A stretch of DNA of 64,000 nucleotides from Pseudopyrenochaeta lycopersici (taxonomy: Eukaryota; Ascomycota; Dothideomycetes; Pleosporales; Pseudopyrenochaetaceae): NCBI GenBank assembly GCA_003313425.1, contig NHZP01000070.1, positions 160,534 through 224,533 of the forward strand. Direction: 5' to 3'. This document shows positions 19,828 to 30,257 of this stretch, piece after piece (the first letter of the stretch is position 1; each line of letters begins with the position of its first letter). The notes beneath the pieces were generated by a model that ran no database searches, had not been told where the DNA came from, and saw nothing but the letters and a program-made list of their open reading frames with translations. Both the position numbers and the translations under genes were made by a program.

Positions 19828-22452
19828 CTACAGGCCCTCCTCAATATCATCGAGTAGCTCCTCAGAGGGCTGGGGCAGCTCGTTCAGGGCCTCTACTAGA
19901 GCACTATCCATAGTAGTTTCATCAGAGCTTAGACCAATTGAAGCCTCTACTCCATCCTCGCCCCATATAGGGATATCCTCATTAGATAGTACATCATCCG
20001 CGCCGTACATAAATCTTGTGTTAAATGCACTCATAGTTCTCTCAATTGTGATAGCGCCGTCTACGGTAGTATCCCTAGACCATTTAAGCTTCTGTGAGGC
20101 TGGATCGGATCGCCTGCTGTCTGGTACTATTGAGCGCTGCGATTGAACTGCGAGATAGTTGATAACCCTCCCCCGGTTCTTCCGTTCGTGCTTCCCAAGT
20201 GAATTTCTCCCCCAGATACACTGCAATTGCGCCCTGAGTGGTCGGAGAAAGATAGCATCAAGAGCGCCATATTCTGAAGCAGTCCGTATCGTAGTCGAGG
20301 ACGTCCTTCTACTCGACCATATATCTTTGATAGAACGGTTGAGAAATTCGTTAGCCAAATCAATTGCATAGAATCCGTCTGGTCGCCCAGTAGGATTCAC
20401 GAGCAGAGTTCCAGCGATAGCCCGTCGATGCTCCTCTGATTTGACGTGGGTTGTGTCAATTAGCTTCTTGATGTACAAGGCAATCCGCGTATATGTAGGC
20501 TTTTTTGAGCCCTCAAACATATATATCAAAAAGTCGATAACATGACGTATGATCCCGACGTCTCCGTGTTTGATGCCGTGTGTGAGTGCTTCGTAATACA
20601 CAGCGTCACGTACGAATAGGAGATTTTCTCGCCTTTCAAGATCAAAAAGCCCTTCCATATGGTAGCCTGTTATCGAATTGACCGCCTTATTTACCAATTT
20701 CTTGAGTTCACGGGCTGTTAGGCTGATAACGGCCTCCTCGAGTTCGGTGGCTGTCGCGTTGGCGCCCAGTGACTCACTGCGTGAAAAGGGGCTACCTTCA
20801 ATAAGATGTCGATAAAACTCGGCAACCATCCTCCCTTGGAGAGCGTCTAACACGAACGTGCGCGTGTGGGCGAAGACCATACTCGTAGGACTAACAAATC
20901 GGCGGGCCATTTTGCCAGAGAGATACCGCAGTGCAGCGTGGTTGCAGCGCTCACCACCAGTAGGCTCGTCACCCCAACGATTCTTGACAATCGTAGCAAT
21001 TAGATGCATCTGGACGTGAAAGAGTCCAGGTATAGGCACGATGTGCTCTAGGCGACCATATGCGTCGACGTTATCGGTAGCACCACGTATTGCACTCCAC
21101 ATTCGATTGACCGTTTTGGCGTCTCCACCCACCAGGAGAGCTGGATGTTGGTCGAAATATTCAGGGGACAAGGCGAGCTGTTCACGAAATATGTTGCGTA
21201 GTACTTCAGCATTACCAGACGTGGTGTCCTCACTAGTTTGGATGGGCATTAGCGGCACAGGAACGTGACGGGCTCCCTCTGGTATAGATATTCGGTCAAC
21301 CACAGGATAGGCCGCATGAGCATGTATGGCCCGATGACTTGATTTGCACCTGCGGATGTGTTCGGGATATACCTCCTCTAGAGCACGGTATAGCGCGGCT
21401 GTGGTGCACTGTGCAATACACTGACTGCGGGCATCTGAGGACCGTATCATATCCTCCATTGACATGGAGTAGGGTCTAAAGTCACTCTGCGTCAACCCGT
21501 TGATCGGGAGAATGATACCAGGGAGGAGAAGGGCCGTCGTGATAGAATGGAGTTGATTCCTAGAGACGTTGTCCAGTTCGCTTACGCCAGTCGTTAGTTC
21601 ACAATTGTCGTATACGACTGCCCAAGGCCCATCAGCAATAAACTTGCGGGCCAAATTCCGGGCACTATTCTGGAGGCCACCAACGCTGCGGTAGATTGAC
21701 TGCCATGACTCTGTCCATCCCATAGAGTTTGTTACGCTAAAGATCTGCTTGTTCGTACCTGCAGAAAAGAGCATTAGACCCATAATCGCTGGTAAGAAAT
21801 TGCAGAGCCGCTGATGCCGGGTGAAGCAAATGATGGATAAGACTGATATAATACGGGATCGAATATGACCAATGGGGGTTTTGCTGCTGTTTGAACATAG
21901 ACGCTGCAGTAGATCCACGAGCCGTGGTGCCTCGCCGGTAACTTCGTCAAAAATGATCTCCTCGGAAACCATCTCAAATTGTGCACCAATGCCAGCCATA
22001 GCCTTTGCCTGATATTCACCAAATATAGAATAGGCCCTGAGGGCTTCAATCTCGTGTTCTAACCCAGCCATATACCTCTCTTCTATATCAGATGGCAGAG
22101 CGACGGTTGAGAGGTGGTTGGTGAAAGCGGGGGTCGACTCGAATGTCTTGATAAATCGCGCCCTATACGGAGCTCTTTCTTTTGTTCGGCTAACAAGTTC
22201 CAGAAAATCAGATAAAGCACCACGATGAGCAACACCACTCCTCTTATAGTTTATACTCTCTATTGCTCTAATATATCGTCCTAGCCTATCCTCCTCCTCG
22301 TCAGTTAACGACGGGGCATCTCGTATATGTATAGAGGGACTCGAGGTGTGATTTTTCGACCCAGCTGGGCGTCCAGGTCTACGACGAGGGGGTCTTGGGG
22401 ACGTATCAGGACGGATTGATGATGGCTGAGATGATGACGCAGGCGTCGAAGT
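19828..22452 (-). CDS. DUF6589-type protein, 5' end cut by hAT1 (left copy)
   Basis: A large protein of the fungal DUF6589 type, function unknown. The first Met is at 22071 (747 codons), but the frame is open without a stop back to 22452, the base before hAT1, adding about 127 codons. The added part holds an AT-hook-like RRRPGRPAGSK and DEEEDRLGRYI, so the real start was lost to hAT1. Features seen: VVYDN (Asp155 from Met 22071), LLVGGDAKTVNRM (Asp317), PGLFHVQMHL (His352, His356), an acidic C-terminus. Paired Asp motifs recall RNase H-fold transposases, but that is inference. It is convergent with the RecQ helicase, and both are duplicated as a unit. No frameshift or stop is seen in the rest, which suggests recent activity. 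Confidence 0.75.
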   Translation of the reverse strand, partial: TSTPASSSQPSSIRPDTSPRPPRRRPGRPAGSKNHTSSPSIHIRDAPSLTDEEEDRLGRYIRAIESINYKRSGVAHRGALSDFLELVSRTKERAPYRARFIKTFESTPAFTNHLSTVALPSDIEERYMAGLEHEIEALRAYSIFGEYQAKAMAGIGAQFEMVSEEIIFDEVTGEAPRLVDLLQRLCSNSSKTPIGHIRSRIISVLSIICFTRHQRLCNFLPAIMGLMLFSAGTNKQIFSVTNSMGWTESWQSIYRSVGGLQNSARNLARKFIADGPWAVVYDNCELTTGVSELDNVSRNQLHSITTALLLPGIILPINGLTQSDFRPYSMSMEDMIRSSDARSQCIAQCTTAALYRALEEVYPEHIRRCKSSHRAIHAHAAYPVVDRISIPEGARHVPVPLMPIQTSEDTTSGNAEVLRNIFREQLALSPEYFDQHPALLVGGDAKTVNRMWSAIRGATDNVDAYGRLEHIVPIPGLFHVQMHLIATIVKNRWGDEPTGGERCNHAALRYLSGKMARRFVSPTSMVFAHTRTFVLDALQGRMVAEFYRHLIEGSPFSRSESLGANATATELEEAVISLTARELKKLVNKAVNSITGYHMEGLFDLERRENLLFVRDAVYYEALTHGIKHGDVGIIRHVIDFLIYMFEGSKKPTYTRIALYIKKLIDTTHVKSEEHRRAIAGTLLVNPTGRPDGFYAIDLANEFLNRSIKDIWSSRRTSSTTIRTASEYGALDAIFLRPLRAQLQCIWGRNSLGKHERKNRGRVINYLAVQSQRSIVPDSRRSDPASQKLKWSRDTTVDGAITIERTMSAFNTRFMYGADDVLSNEDIPIWGEDGVEASIGLSSDETTMDSALVEALNELPQPSEELLDDIEEGL

Positions 22453-25400
22453 CAGTCATCTGCTTGGACTGGACTAACTTGGACTGGACTGGACGGACTG
22501 GCTTTCGAACTGGACGTGGACTGGCCTTCCAGTCCAATCAGACTGGACTGGATTGATGCCCGTGGAGGTCCCGGAGCTCCAGTGGCCTTACCCGAACAGG
22601 CAGAACGTGATACACCCGAGGTGGGCGATTTGGTGTTCTCGTTCGGATCGCCAAATTCCTAACCAAAGCAGGCTTGGTAGTAGTAGATCTTATCCTGATT
22701 AATTCAGACGCGTCCCTTTGTTTGGATGCAGTCGTTCATGGCCTCGTCGTCGCCCTTGTTGCCGCTGGCTGTCCCTGCATCACCCAATTAGCCATCGAAT
22801 TGCTCATTGAATCTAACCGCTATGCCACCCACGATATCAAGCTTCCTCGGAATTGATCAAACAGACGCATCTACCCGTGTTATCCTCGCTCCACCCTCTA
22901 TTATTCCTGTCACCGATCGAACCCCTGCTACACGCGACGTGGACGAATTCCAACACGACGGTGCTTGGTATGTGCGATGCAGCCATCTTACCCAAAGGCC
23001 AGCATCATATAAGAGGCGAACGTCGCCCCAGTGTGCCTGGGGCGAGGATATCAAGAAGAGGGGCGATCTAACTAAGGATCGTTACTTCTGGTGTTACCTG
23101 TGTGAAAAGAAGGCCTGGAAGCAAGAGTTACCCATTGTTTCCACTGGAAACAGTACCGCCCTTGATCACCTGTGTAAGAAACACAACATGGACCGTCGAA
23201 CAGGTGAACTACGAAGTGCACGCCCTGCCTCTCAACCTACGTACGAGGAATACCCGGATCGGAAGGCGATCGAATTCAGGCGCATATTCAAGGATTTCAA
23301 GCAGACCTTGATTCGGTGGATCGTTTGCTGTCATATTGCTTTCTTCCAGCTCGAAAATGAATACTTCCGAGAGCTCTTGTTCTTCCTTGAGCCAAAGCTC
23401 CAAAAGCTTCTTCCAAAGGCGTGTAAGGTTATTCGGCAGTGGGTTATGGAGGAATACGAGCACCAGAAGGCCTTATTGATTGAGGAGCTTGAATCGGCAC
23501 TCAGTCAGATCGCGATTTCTTTCGACCTGTGGACGTCGCCCAGCCAAAAGGCTATACTTGGTGTAACTGCCCACTTTATCAATAAGGATTGTAGACGACG
23601 GCATGTCCTTCTTGGCCTTCGAGAGCTATTTGGCGAGCACTCTGGAAAGAATCAAGCAGTCTTGCTGCTTCAGATTATCCGAGAGTATAAAATCCAGGGT
23701 CGTATAAGTTATTTTATGGCAGATAACGCTGATAACTGCGATACAGCAATTGACGCAGTTCTTCGTGCCCTATATCCAAAGATGTCAGCCAAGCTTCGGA
23801 AGCGTCGCCGACTTCGTTGTTTTGGTCATATCTGCAACCTCTGCGCCCAAGCCTTCATAATTGGTGACGACGCCGAAAAGATATCAAAGGAAATCGACGC
23901 GGCTACACGAGATATGAACTTCCGCAGAGTTCAGGAACTGTGGAAGAAGCAAGGGGCCGTTGGACTTCTTCAGCATCTCGCTCGGTATATTCGATACTCG
24001 CCCCAGCGTCGGAACTTCTTCATGGGTATTAGAATGGGTGGTGATCTGGCGAAGTACGATAAGCTTATGGTAAGTGCTGAGGTGTTCGTTAAGAGGACCT
24101 GACGATATTTGCCACTGCACACGGGTTATGCTATATCTGCTGTGCAGAAGTTGCAAGTAACTAAACAGGACTCCCTGCCTTGTAAAAAAGCGGGGAGTTC
24201 TGTATATCTCGTTCTATTGTTGGCAACCCCTAATTTCCTATTCATTTGAGACAAATACTAAATCTTTCTTCTCTACACTCAGGTCCTTCAGAACAACCAG
24301 ACACGCTGGAATTCCTTATTTGCCGCGATAACACGTTTCCTAAACCTCCGCGAACGAATACAGCGATTCTGCTTCGAATACCAGGCGCCTCCTGGGTCAA
24401 AGCCCTTGATGCCCGACGAACTGCTCAAACCCCATCACTGGGCCGCGCTTGAACAGCTACATACGCACCTTGAGAGGTTCTATGAGGCAACTCTCATGGT
24501 GGAAGGCAGGAAATCAACGCTGGCAGATCACTTCCAAGTGTTCGATTGGCTAATGAACAAAATCGACGATATTCGGAACGATCTCGCTGTAGAGGCGCGT
24601 CGTCGCCGAGGGCAGGAGGCACAGGCCTATAAGTACTTATCCGATTGCGCATACGCGTCCTGGTTGAAGTGTGAAAAGTACTTCAAATTGATTGATGAGA
24701 CGCCTGCCTACTACGCCGCAATTATCCTAAACCCAACCTGCAAATTACAATGGTTTCAAGAAGCCTGGGGTGAGCACGATGAGAAGAAGGAGTGGATTAC
24801 GATCGTTGATAAGATGGTCAAGGACCTTTGGAAGGAATATAAAGGCAAGAAGGGTAGAGAGACGAACGATAACATCGTTCGGGGTGCCGAACGAGAGAGG
24901 GACGAACTGATATATACCGATGCACGCAGCTACAAGCGGGTCAAATCTAATACGGGAACAGCAGTGCCGTCTGCTTCGATTGATCACTACGAGGAGTATT
25001 TGACAAGTAATCTGCGTCCACTAGGTCCAAGGGAGCAGTTTGATCTAATTGCCTACTGGGAGGAACGGCTTGATAGCCAGCCTAATCTAGCTCAATTCGC
25101 CCTCGACGTTTTAGCAGCACCAGCTATGAGCGACGAATGCGAACGAATATTTAGTAGCTGTAAGATCCTTCTACAACCTCGTCGAAGCCGTCTCGCGATG
25201 GATACCATTGAGGCAAACGAGTGCCTTCGACACTGGTACGGGCCGCCTGCAAGGGAAACCTTTGAAGACAGACGCGTGGGAGTGGTGGAAGGAGAGCCAG
25301 ATGAACAGCCAAATATACTTGAGGGCGATATAGACAGCTGGAGGGCATTCGTGAAGCAGACGGCCCAGGCCGATGCTGATGCGATTGCTGAGGAAGAAGC

Positions 25401-25681
25401 CGTGGAAGAGATTGATGGCGTCAACGTGACACAGGAAGATCTAGATGCGATTGAACGGGATGACGACAGTGATATTGGCAGCGAGATTGACGGCTGAGAG
25501 GTATATTGGTAAGTTCACTACTCTACCGTGAAATGCCAAGGCTTACTATTTTTAGTATATAAATATACATTACTAATCGCATCAGTCCTATGGCCAGTCC
25601 ATTGGACTGCTACTCCGATCCAATTGGACTGGACCGGACTGACACTGAAATCCAGTCCAGTCCAGTCCAAGCAGATGACTG
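22453..25681 (+). mobile_element. hAT1 DNA transposon, copy 2 (complete, 3229 bp)
   Basis: Same terminal repeats and length as copy 1, lying 18,687 bp away in direct orientation. The left flank is GTCGAAGT (inside the DUF6589 frame) and the right flank is TTCATCAT, again not a matching 8-bp pair. The left flank is shared with copy 3 (55340-55347, reversed); the right flank is unique. Confidence 0.93.
22807..25497 (+). CDS. hAT1 transposase, copy 2 (two exons)
   Basis: Exons 22807-24069 and 24283-25497, with the intron 24070-24282 using the same GTAAGT donor and CTCAG acceptor as copy 1. The predicted protein is identical to copy 1 except for Ile instead of Thr in the acidic tail (T at 25474). 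BED finger, RNase H core and hATC block are all intact, so at least this copy could supply active transposase. Promoter and terminator cannot be pointed to; transcription probably starts within the GGACTGGACT-rich subterminal zone or the following 300 bp. Confidence 0.9.
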
Positions 25682-25747
25682 TTCATCATACCAACGTCAT
25701 CAAAGGTCATCCCGTCTTGAGCGGTCTAAAAGTGCTCTGGTGTGTTG

Positions 25748-25832
25748 TGTGCTGAGTGGTCTAGTGTGCTGAGTGGTCTAGTGTGCTGAGTGGTCTAGTG
25801 TGCTGAGTGGTCTAGTGTGCTGAGTGGTCTCC
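25748..25832 (+). repeat. 17-bp tandem repeat, five units
   Basis: TGTGCTGAGTGGTCTAG is repeated five times; the last unit diverges at its final bases. It begins 67 bp after the right end of hAT1 copy 2. No coding role is likely. Copy number may vary among strains. Confidence 0.9.
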
Positions 25833-25904
25833 TGTATCATGGCGGTGCTATCTTCTGGTCGCCATCTAAACAGGACGCCCGCGATCGTCGACACCAAATA
25901 GAGC

Positions 25905-26047
25905 CAGGGTTGCAAACAGATAAATCGAATTCAAATCTATCCAATCCAATCAAATCTATCCAAATCAAATCAAAATCAAATCAAATCAGGGTAAACTTTA
26001 TCCAAATCGAATCAAATTGCAATGCCCGGATTTATTTGGATAAGCCC
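25905..26047. repeat. AT-rich terminal tract of a third hAT-like element
   Basis: Begins CAGGGTTGCAAAC and continues with many close repeats of AATCAAATC / ATCCAAATC, then GCAATGCCCGGATTTATTTGG. A CAG-starting tip followed by dense short subterminal motifs resembles one end of a hAT element or a small hAT MITE. It joins the broken MULE coding sequence at about 26050. The second tip is only a poor match, so the exact limits are unsure. Confidence 0.4.
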
Positions 26048-26049
26048 CG

Positions 26050-26800
26050 CAGCTTCCTCTGATTCACCTGAAAGGAAGCAAAGACCAACTTGGATTGTCT
26101 TATTTTGACAGGACGCGGCGACAATATTGAGGATTGGGAGGTTATACACGTTCGTTTTATACGTGCAGTCGAGTATAAAGACGTCAGGCCAGCGGCGGAG
26201 GAGCTCAATCGAGTCTTGATCAGCAAAGAAGAGGCGTTTAACTCGGGAATCTTCTCCAATAACAAGATCGTAGTAGAACCCATGCTCTTTAAGGACAAGG
26301 ATTGCGGCTTCAGCAGGCGTATGACTGTCAACGAAATCGCGGCGTTGACGTGAATGTTCGTTTAGAACGTCTTGAAGTATAATAGGAACGTCAGGAAATT
26401 GCTGCCGGATAACTGCGAGCGTCTGTTGTGGTTTGATACGTGCAGCCCGGTGTTGATGAATTATCGGATTGACCTCAAGCTGCGTTCGAGCGCGTCGGCG
26501 ATGCCCAGGTAAATCGACTTCACGAGCTTTAGGGTGGTTATGTCGGCTGCTTCGTGTACCGCGAGCATGGCGGATACTCCAAGTACCTTCCGGATCTTTA
26601 AGTTCATCTGCAGCAAGCCAGATCTGTGCCTGACATCCTCCCTTCTTTTCGCTTCTTTTCTTTTGAACGCGTGTTTCTTCTGTCAACCTCCTCTTATTAT
26701 CAAGCTTACCACCGCCAGTGCAAGAGAGAACCCTCCGAATTATCTTCCCCTGTGTATTCTTGTAGCCCTTCTTTACTGAAAGGTCGTAGCCATGGCTACG
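26050..26800 (-). pseudogene. MULE (Mutator-like) transposase, N-terminal half only
   Basis: The minus strand encodes the start of a Mutator-like transposase: a FAR1/WRKY-GCM1-like DNA-binding region (CTGGGKLDNKRR, GGCQAQIWLAADE, HNHPKARE) followed by the MULE core up to the first catalytic aspartate (FILDCTYKTNVYNLPILN) and GLCFLSGESEE. At about 26050 the frame leaves the family and enters the AT-rich hAT-like tract, so the second Asp, the Glu and the SWIM finger are missing. The gene extends upstream of the Met at 26686, with family-like sequence back to about 26800. A related but different MULE lies at 45770-47243. It cannot transpose by itself. Confidence 0.8.
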
Positions 26801-27584
26801 AGCTCAGTCATGAGCGGTAGATTTTGCAATCTCGTAGGAAACGAAGGAATTAGCAGGTGGTGGTGGAAGGTCCTAGTACTTTTTCGGCCGTCTTGTTTCG
26901 GAAGGGTCAGCTTGGGAAGGATTAAAATCGCTTGAAATGGACTTCTCATCGGATACAGACTAATGACTAGAGGCTAGGGGCTTCGAAGTAGCCTTCGTCA
27001 AGGAGGCTCTCTTCTAACAAGAATGTCCACTCCAGCAAGGACATGAAGATAGCCGCTATCTAGCTGTGGCCACTCAATCGTCCATTTTTGCCCTTCCTGC
27101 CACGAGAAGGAGTGACCTGAGACGACGGGACGAAGCGTTTTGTGGTTGAACCACATCGGAGCGTACAGTTCCACAGCGTCTTTGCGCACATCCTTGAGCG
27201 AGCGGCCGATGGGGAAAGGAGATTGGTGCGTTTCTTGCCGTGGTTGGGGCCCATTGCGGATAAGGATCTCAAAGCGGCTCAAGTTCGGTAAACAATAGAT
27301 ATAAGCTTCTACTAGGCCTCTCACCGTTATACGACTCCCACGAGGGCGTCTACCTTAGGTGTTCGACAGTTAATGTAATATGAAGACGAGCTTATGTTGG
27401 TCTAAAGATAAACATAGTTTGTGGTTATACTAGTTTTGATTAATCGCAAGCGGGCAACTCCTAGGCTATCGAAATATTCATACTTTCATCCATTTTTAAC
27501 CTACTCGGTATCAGCCGCGATTTCCGCGGCTATGCCAGACAGCCGACGCGACATGGAACATGAAAGTATCCGCGCCACCCCACT
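26801..27584. other. decayed region; unassigned frame 26998-27324 on the minus strand
   Basis: A 108-codon minus-strand frame (26998-27324) contains RFEILIRNGPQPRQETHQ and WFNHKTLRP. It looks like a gene scrap, but I recognise no family. At 27488-27600 about 110 bp match 33655-33765 (SAAI-AAMP / APPHFTPGG on the plus strand), so a shared repeat or a shared 3' region of related genes lies here, just past the deaminase stop. Confidence 0.4.
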
Positions 27585-28168
27585 TCACTCCTGGTGGGAA
27601 CGGGGTTCGACGAATTCGCCTGGGTGATGACGGAAATAGAGGTGGCAACAGAAGCACGCAGGCTTGCTACACGCGATGTACCTGTCACCCTCTGCAAATT
27701 CTTCATCGTGTTGGTCAAAGTGATGAAGAACTTGCACCTCAGCATGGACCCTTGTTTTATTCTTCGAGTCGCTGTAGTCTTTCAGAAATCTCTCGGAGAT
27801 TTGGAACGGTTTGTCCATCAGTGCTAGAGCTTGTCGATATAATTCAAGTTCAGGTGCGTCCATAGGCAGCATTCGTTTCAATGCTGCTTCTATATTGGTT
27901 GACTTCCGAGGTGGTGGGCGACCGTTGCCTTTTGTAGGAACAGGTACAGCTCGTACACTGTAAGACTCCAGAAAAGCCATCATCCTAGGCGTATATGAAG
28001 CAAGAGCTCTTGCAGATCGAGCATGGAGACCTAAGCGCCCGATGTGATGGCGAGCAGACACACATGTTGCCTGCAGACTGTCTCCGCTGGTCTTATAGCG
28101 TTGCTCATCTCGAAGATACAAGCATGAGTCTCTAGCGGCTCTTGTCCGGCGTGCTCCAACGGCTCTAG
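27585..28168 (-). CDS. OTT_1508-like nucleic acid/nucleotide deaminase domain
   Basis: A Zn-dependent deaminase-fold domain of the fungal OTT_1508-like type. Counting from a Leu (TTG) at 28121: TRVHAEVQVLHHF (His126, Glu128, the zinc ligand and catalytic Glu) and YIACSKPACFCCHLYFRHHPG (Cys156 and Cys159 as zinc ligands). Upstream in the same frame is ARRTRAARDSCLYLRDEQRY, open back to about 28168, without an ATG, so it is an internal or last exon of something longer. The stop at 27585 comes soon after HHPGEFVEP, where family members usually continue with a further conserved region, so the C-terminus may be clipped. It lies directly downstream of the chromodomain gene on the same strand and in a neighbouring frame. 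Substrate is unknown. Confidence 0.75.
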
Positions 28169-29158
28169 CTCTTCATGAGTTGGGCTCCCCCGAGTCCTCC
28201 TTTCCTGGCCTCCTCCTTCCTGAACATTCTCTGCAAGTTCAAGCTGTAACGATTGGTGTGAAGTTCCAACAGAGTCGGCTCTCTCTATGGGACTTGAAGG
28301 AAAGGGATGAGAACTATGTCGCAGGACCAGCGGGTCCGGGTCCGGGTCCGCAGCGCTCAGATCCTGTGTACATATGGTCAGCAAGCCATGCCTGCGTGAC
28401 TCGGATAGTGATCAGCTTACCTCTTCATCCGTATCGCCAGCACCGTTCACTGTAGCTGAGTTCTGCTGGTTGCAGCTCGATTCCTCCTTCGGTACAGACA
28501 TGACGTAGCTTGCTGAACCATCGTTGCTCTCACTAGTAAGTACAACACCACAAGAGCGCAAGTCGTTAGTCTCAAGCCCACCCTCACCCTGCTGTGGTCC
28601 TACAAAGAGCGAATTAGAATCGCCTCGTGATTGCCGCGTTTGCTGTGGGGAAGCTGTCCAGGAATTCCCCACCAGACAGTGCATAGGCGTTATCCCTTGT
28701 GTGGGCATCAGTGCTTTCGGCGATTCGCCTGAGGATTGCACTCGATCACTGGTTTCCCCGTACGATTGAACTCGACTCTGAATGTGTCTTGCCGTGCCAC
28801 TCTGAGCAGCCTTTGTCTCCTTCCATTCTGCTTCTAGGGCTGGGGTGACAAAGTCGTGCGGTTCCCACGTCGGCTCGTATGAACTTCTTGTTGCTGGGTC
28901 GACACCGTCCCATTCAACCAGATAGTGGGTTCCATTGTCCTCTAGAATTCCCGTCGCCGCCCAGAACGTCTCGCTAGCCGGGCTACGACCCCGCTCCGGC
29001 TCGATCGCGTTGGGGCAGGCAGGCAGTTGTATTCGACGTCGTTTGTTTCGGGTGAGAGTTTTCGAATTCCGCTTCCGCTTCCGCTTCCGCTTGTTCGCTG
29101 TTGGATCCGAAGCCATTTGTAGTAAGAGATCAGATAAGAGAGTAGATTCACCAGACAT
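28031..29158 (-). CDS. chromodomain protein (two exons), possibly the N-terminal part of the deaminase gene
   Basis: Exon 1 (29158-28421) starts at ATG and encodes a basic nuclear-localisation run (KRKRKRKR, residues 23-30) and a chromodomain at about 65-114 (HYLVEWDGVDP, YEPTWEP, ALEAEWKETKA), a module that usually binds methylated histone H3. A 57-nt intron (28364-28420, GTAAGC to ACACAG) joins in phase 0 to exon 2, which reads DLSAADPDPDP and ends at TAG near 28031. Exon 2 overlaps the deaminase frame in another phase. A one-base shift or an unseen intron near 28170-28200 would fuse them into one protein of roughly 500 residues. The Ser/Gln-rich linker gives no further domain. Nuclear role inferred. 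Confidence 0.7.
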
Positions 29159-29983
29159 TCAAAATCAGTCCTGCTTCTTTGAAAGCTTACGGTTAATGTT
29201 GGTTCAATTTTACGTCTTTGCTAATACAGTTACTACTTGCAATGTGTGCTTTCTAGGTTCGAACGGGCTCTAGAAGCGTGATGGCGCGGGTGCAAGCACG
29301 AAGGGCTTCTCGTCGGTCGCGTGAAGGGTAGGTCTGCGGAAGCCGCAAGCGGCGTGATGTGCTGTTACCGTATCAGAAGATCTTGCGGTCAAGATATAAC
29401 AGAATGTTGCGCGACATTGTGAAGCTGAAGAACGGTCATTATTGCGGTAGTGAGTCGCTTTGACTTTTAGAGCGGCGCGGTTGCCAAGACGATGGGGCAG
29501 TTATCCGCTAAAGGCGCAACCATTAAGCCGAAACAATGGCGTCTCCTGCGCTGCGCAATCTGGATGGATATCTGTAGGGCCCGTTCTAATTCCCGTAGTA
29601 GAGTCGTGGTTGAGGTTGATCGTGAATCATAGCCTGATTGGGCGACCTGCGTTCATCCATTAGCAAAGCTCCGCGCTCACTCACGACCATATTTTCAGAC
29701 ATAACCATATCAACCTTGAGAACGACTGGACAATCACTTCGCGTCTTTCTGGATCGAATGCATCTCCTCACTTCGCGAGAGGCGTTAGATTCCCTGGTGC
29801 GTAGATGAAGAGAGAGGTTGCATGCAGGGGAGCATGACTACAGATCGGAGCGGTAAGGCGCCATGAGCGTTAGGCACCACTCCATGATCAGGTTAAGTTC
29901 TCGGAAGCGATAAGGGAATCCAGAACCGGAGCGGGTGCCACTGCGGAAAACCAACCAGGGCTAGCGTCCGGTCCCCTGCGACG
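29159..29983. other. non-coding or too decayed to assign
   Basis: No frame with recognisable content. A simple CGCTTC-type repeat inside the neighbouring chromodomain gene ends just before this stretch. The only frames are short and without family patterns. Confidence 0.4.
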
Positions 29984-30256
29984 GTGGAAGCGCTTCTTTC
30001 AACCAGCCGCGTGCAAATCGACCGGCAAGACGGGTACGGCCGCACGGCACTAATTTGGGCTGCGAGCTACGGATATCTAGACGTGGTGCAGCTGCTGCTA
30101 TCATGGGGAGCGAGTCTACATATGAAGAACCAAAGGGGGTATACGGCAGCTGATGTTGCCAGAGCGGAAGGGCAAACTGAGGTGTCGGAGTTTTTGGAGA
30201 CTCTGTGGGACAAGGATGCAGAGAGGAGTGTGGAGCAGCGAGCTTTGCCCCGTTAG
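29984..30256 (+). pseudogene. ankyrin-repeat fragment
   Basis: About 90 codons with roughly two and a half ankyrin repeats: LLSTSRVQIDRQDGYGRTALIWAASYG, VVQLLLSWGASLH, KNQRGYTAADVARAEGQTEVSEFL. This is the C-terminal part of an ankyrin protein; large NACHT/ankyrin proteins are common in fungi, but no NACHT motif is present. It ends at a stop a few bases before the acetyltransferase remnant in another frame, so two unrelated gene ends are joined here. Confidence 0.7.
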
Positions 30257-30257
30257 A

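Noticed and set aside
22420..22452. Right terminal repeat of a RecQ-DUF6589 element (CTGAGATGATG matching the reverse of the 55-bp unit)
   Set aside because: Only 11 bp match, and they lie in coding sequence of DUF6589 (SSSQPSS). Too weak without other copies.
25748..25832. CRISPR-like array
   Set aside because: Units are 17 bp and contiguous with no spacers; the genome is eukaryotic.
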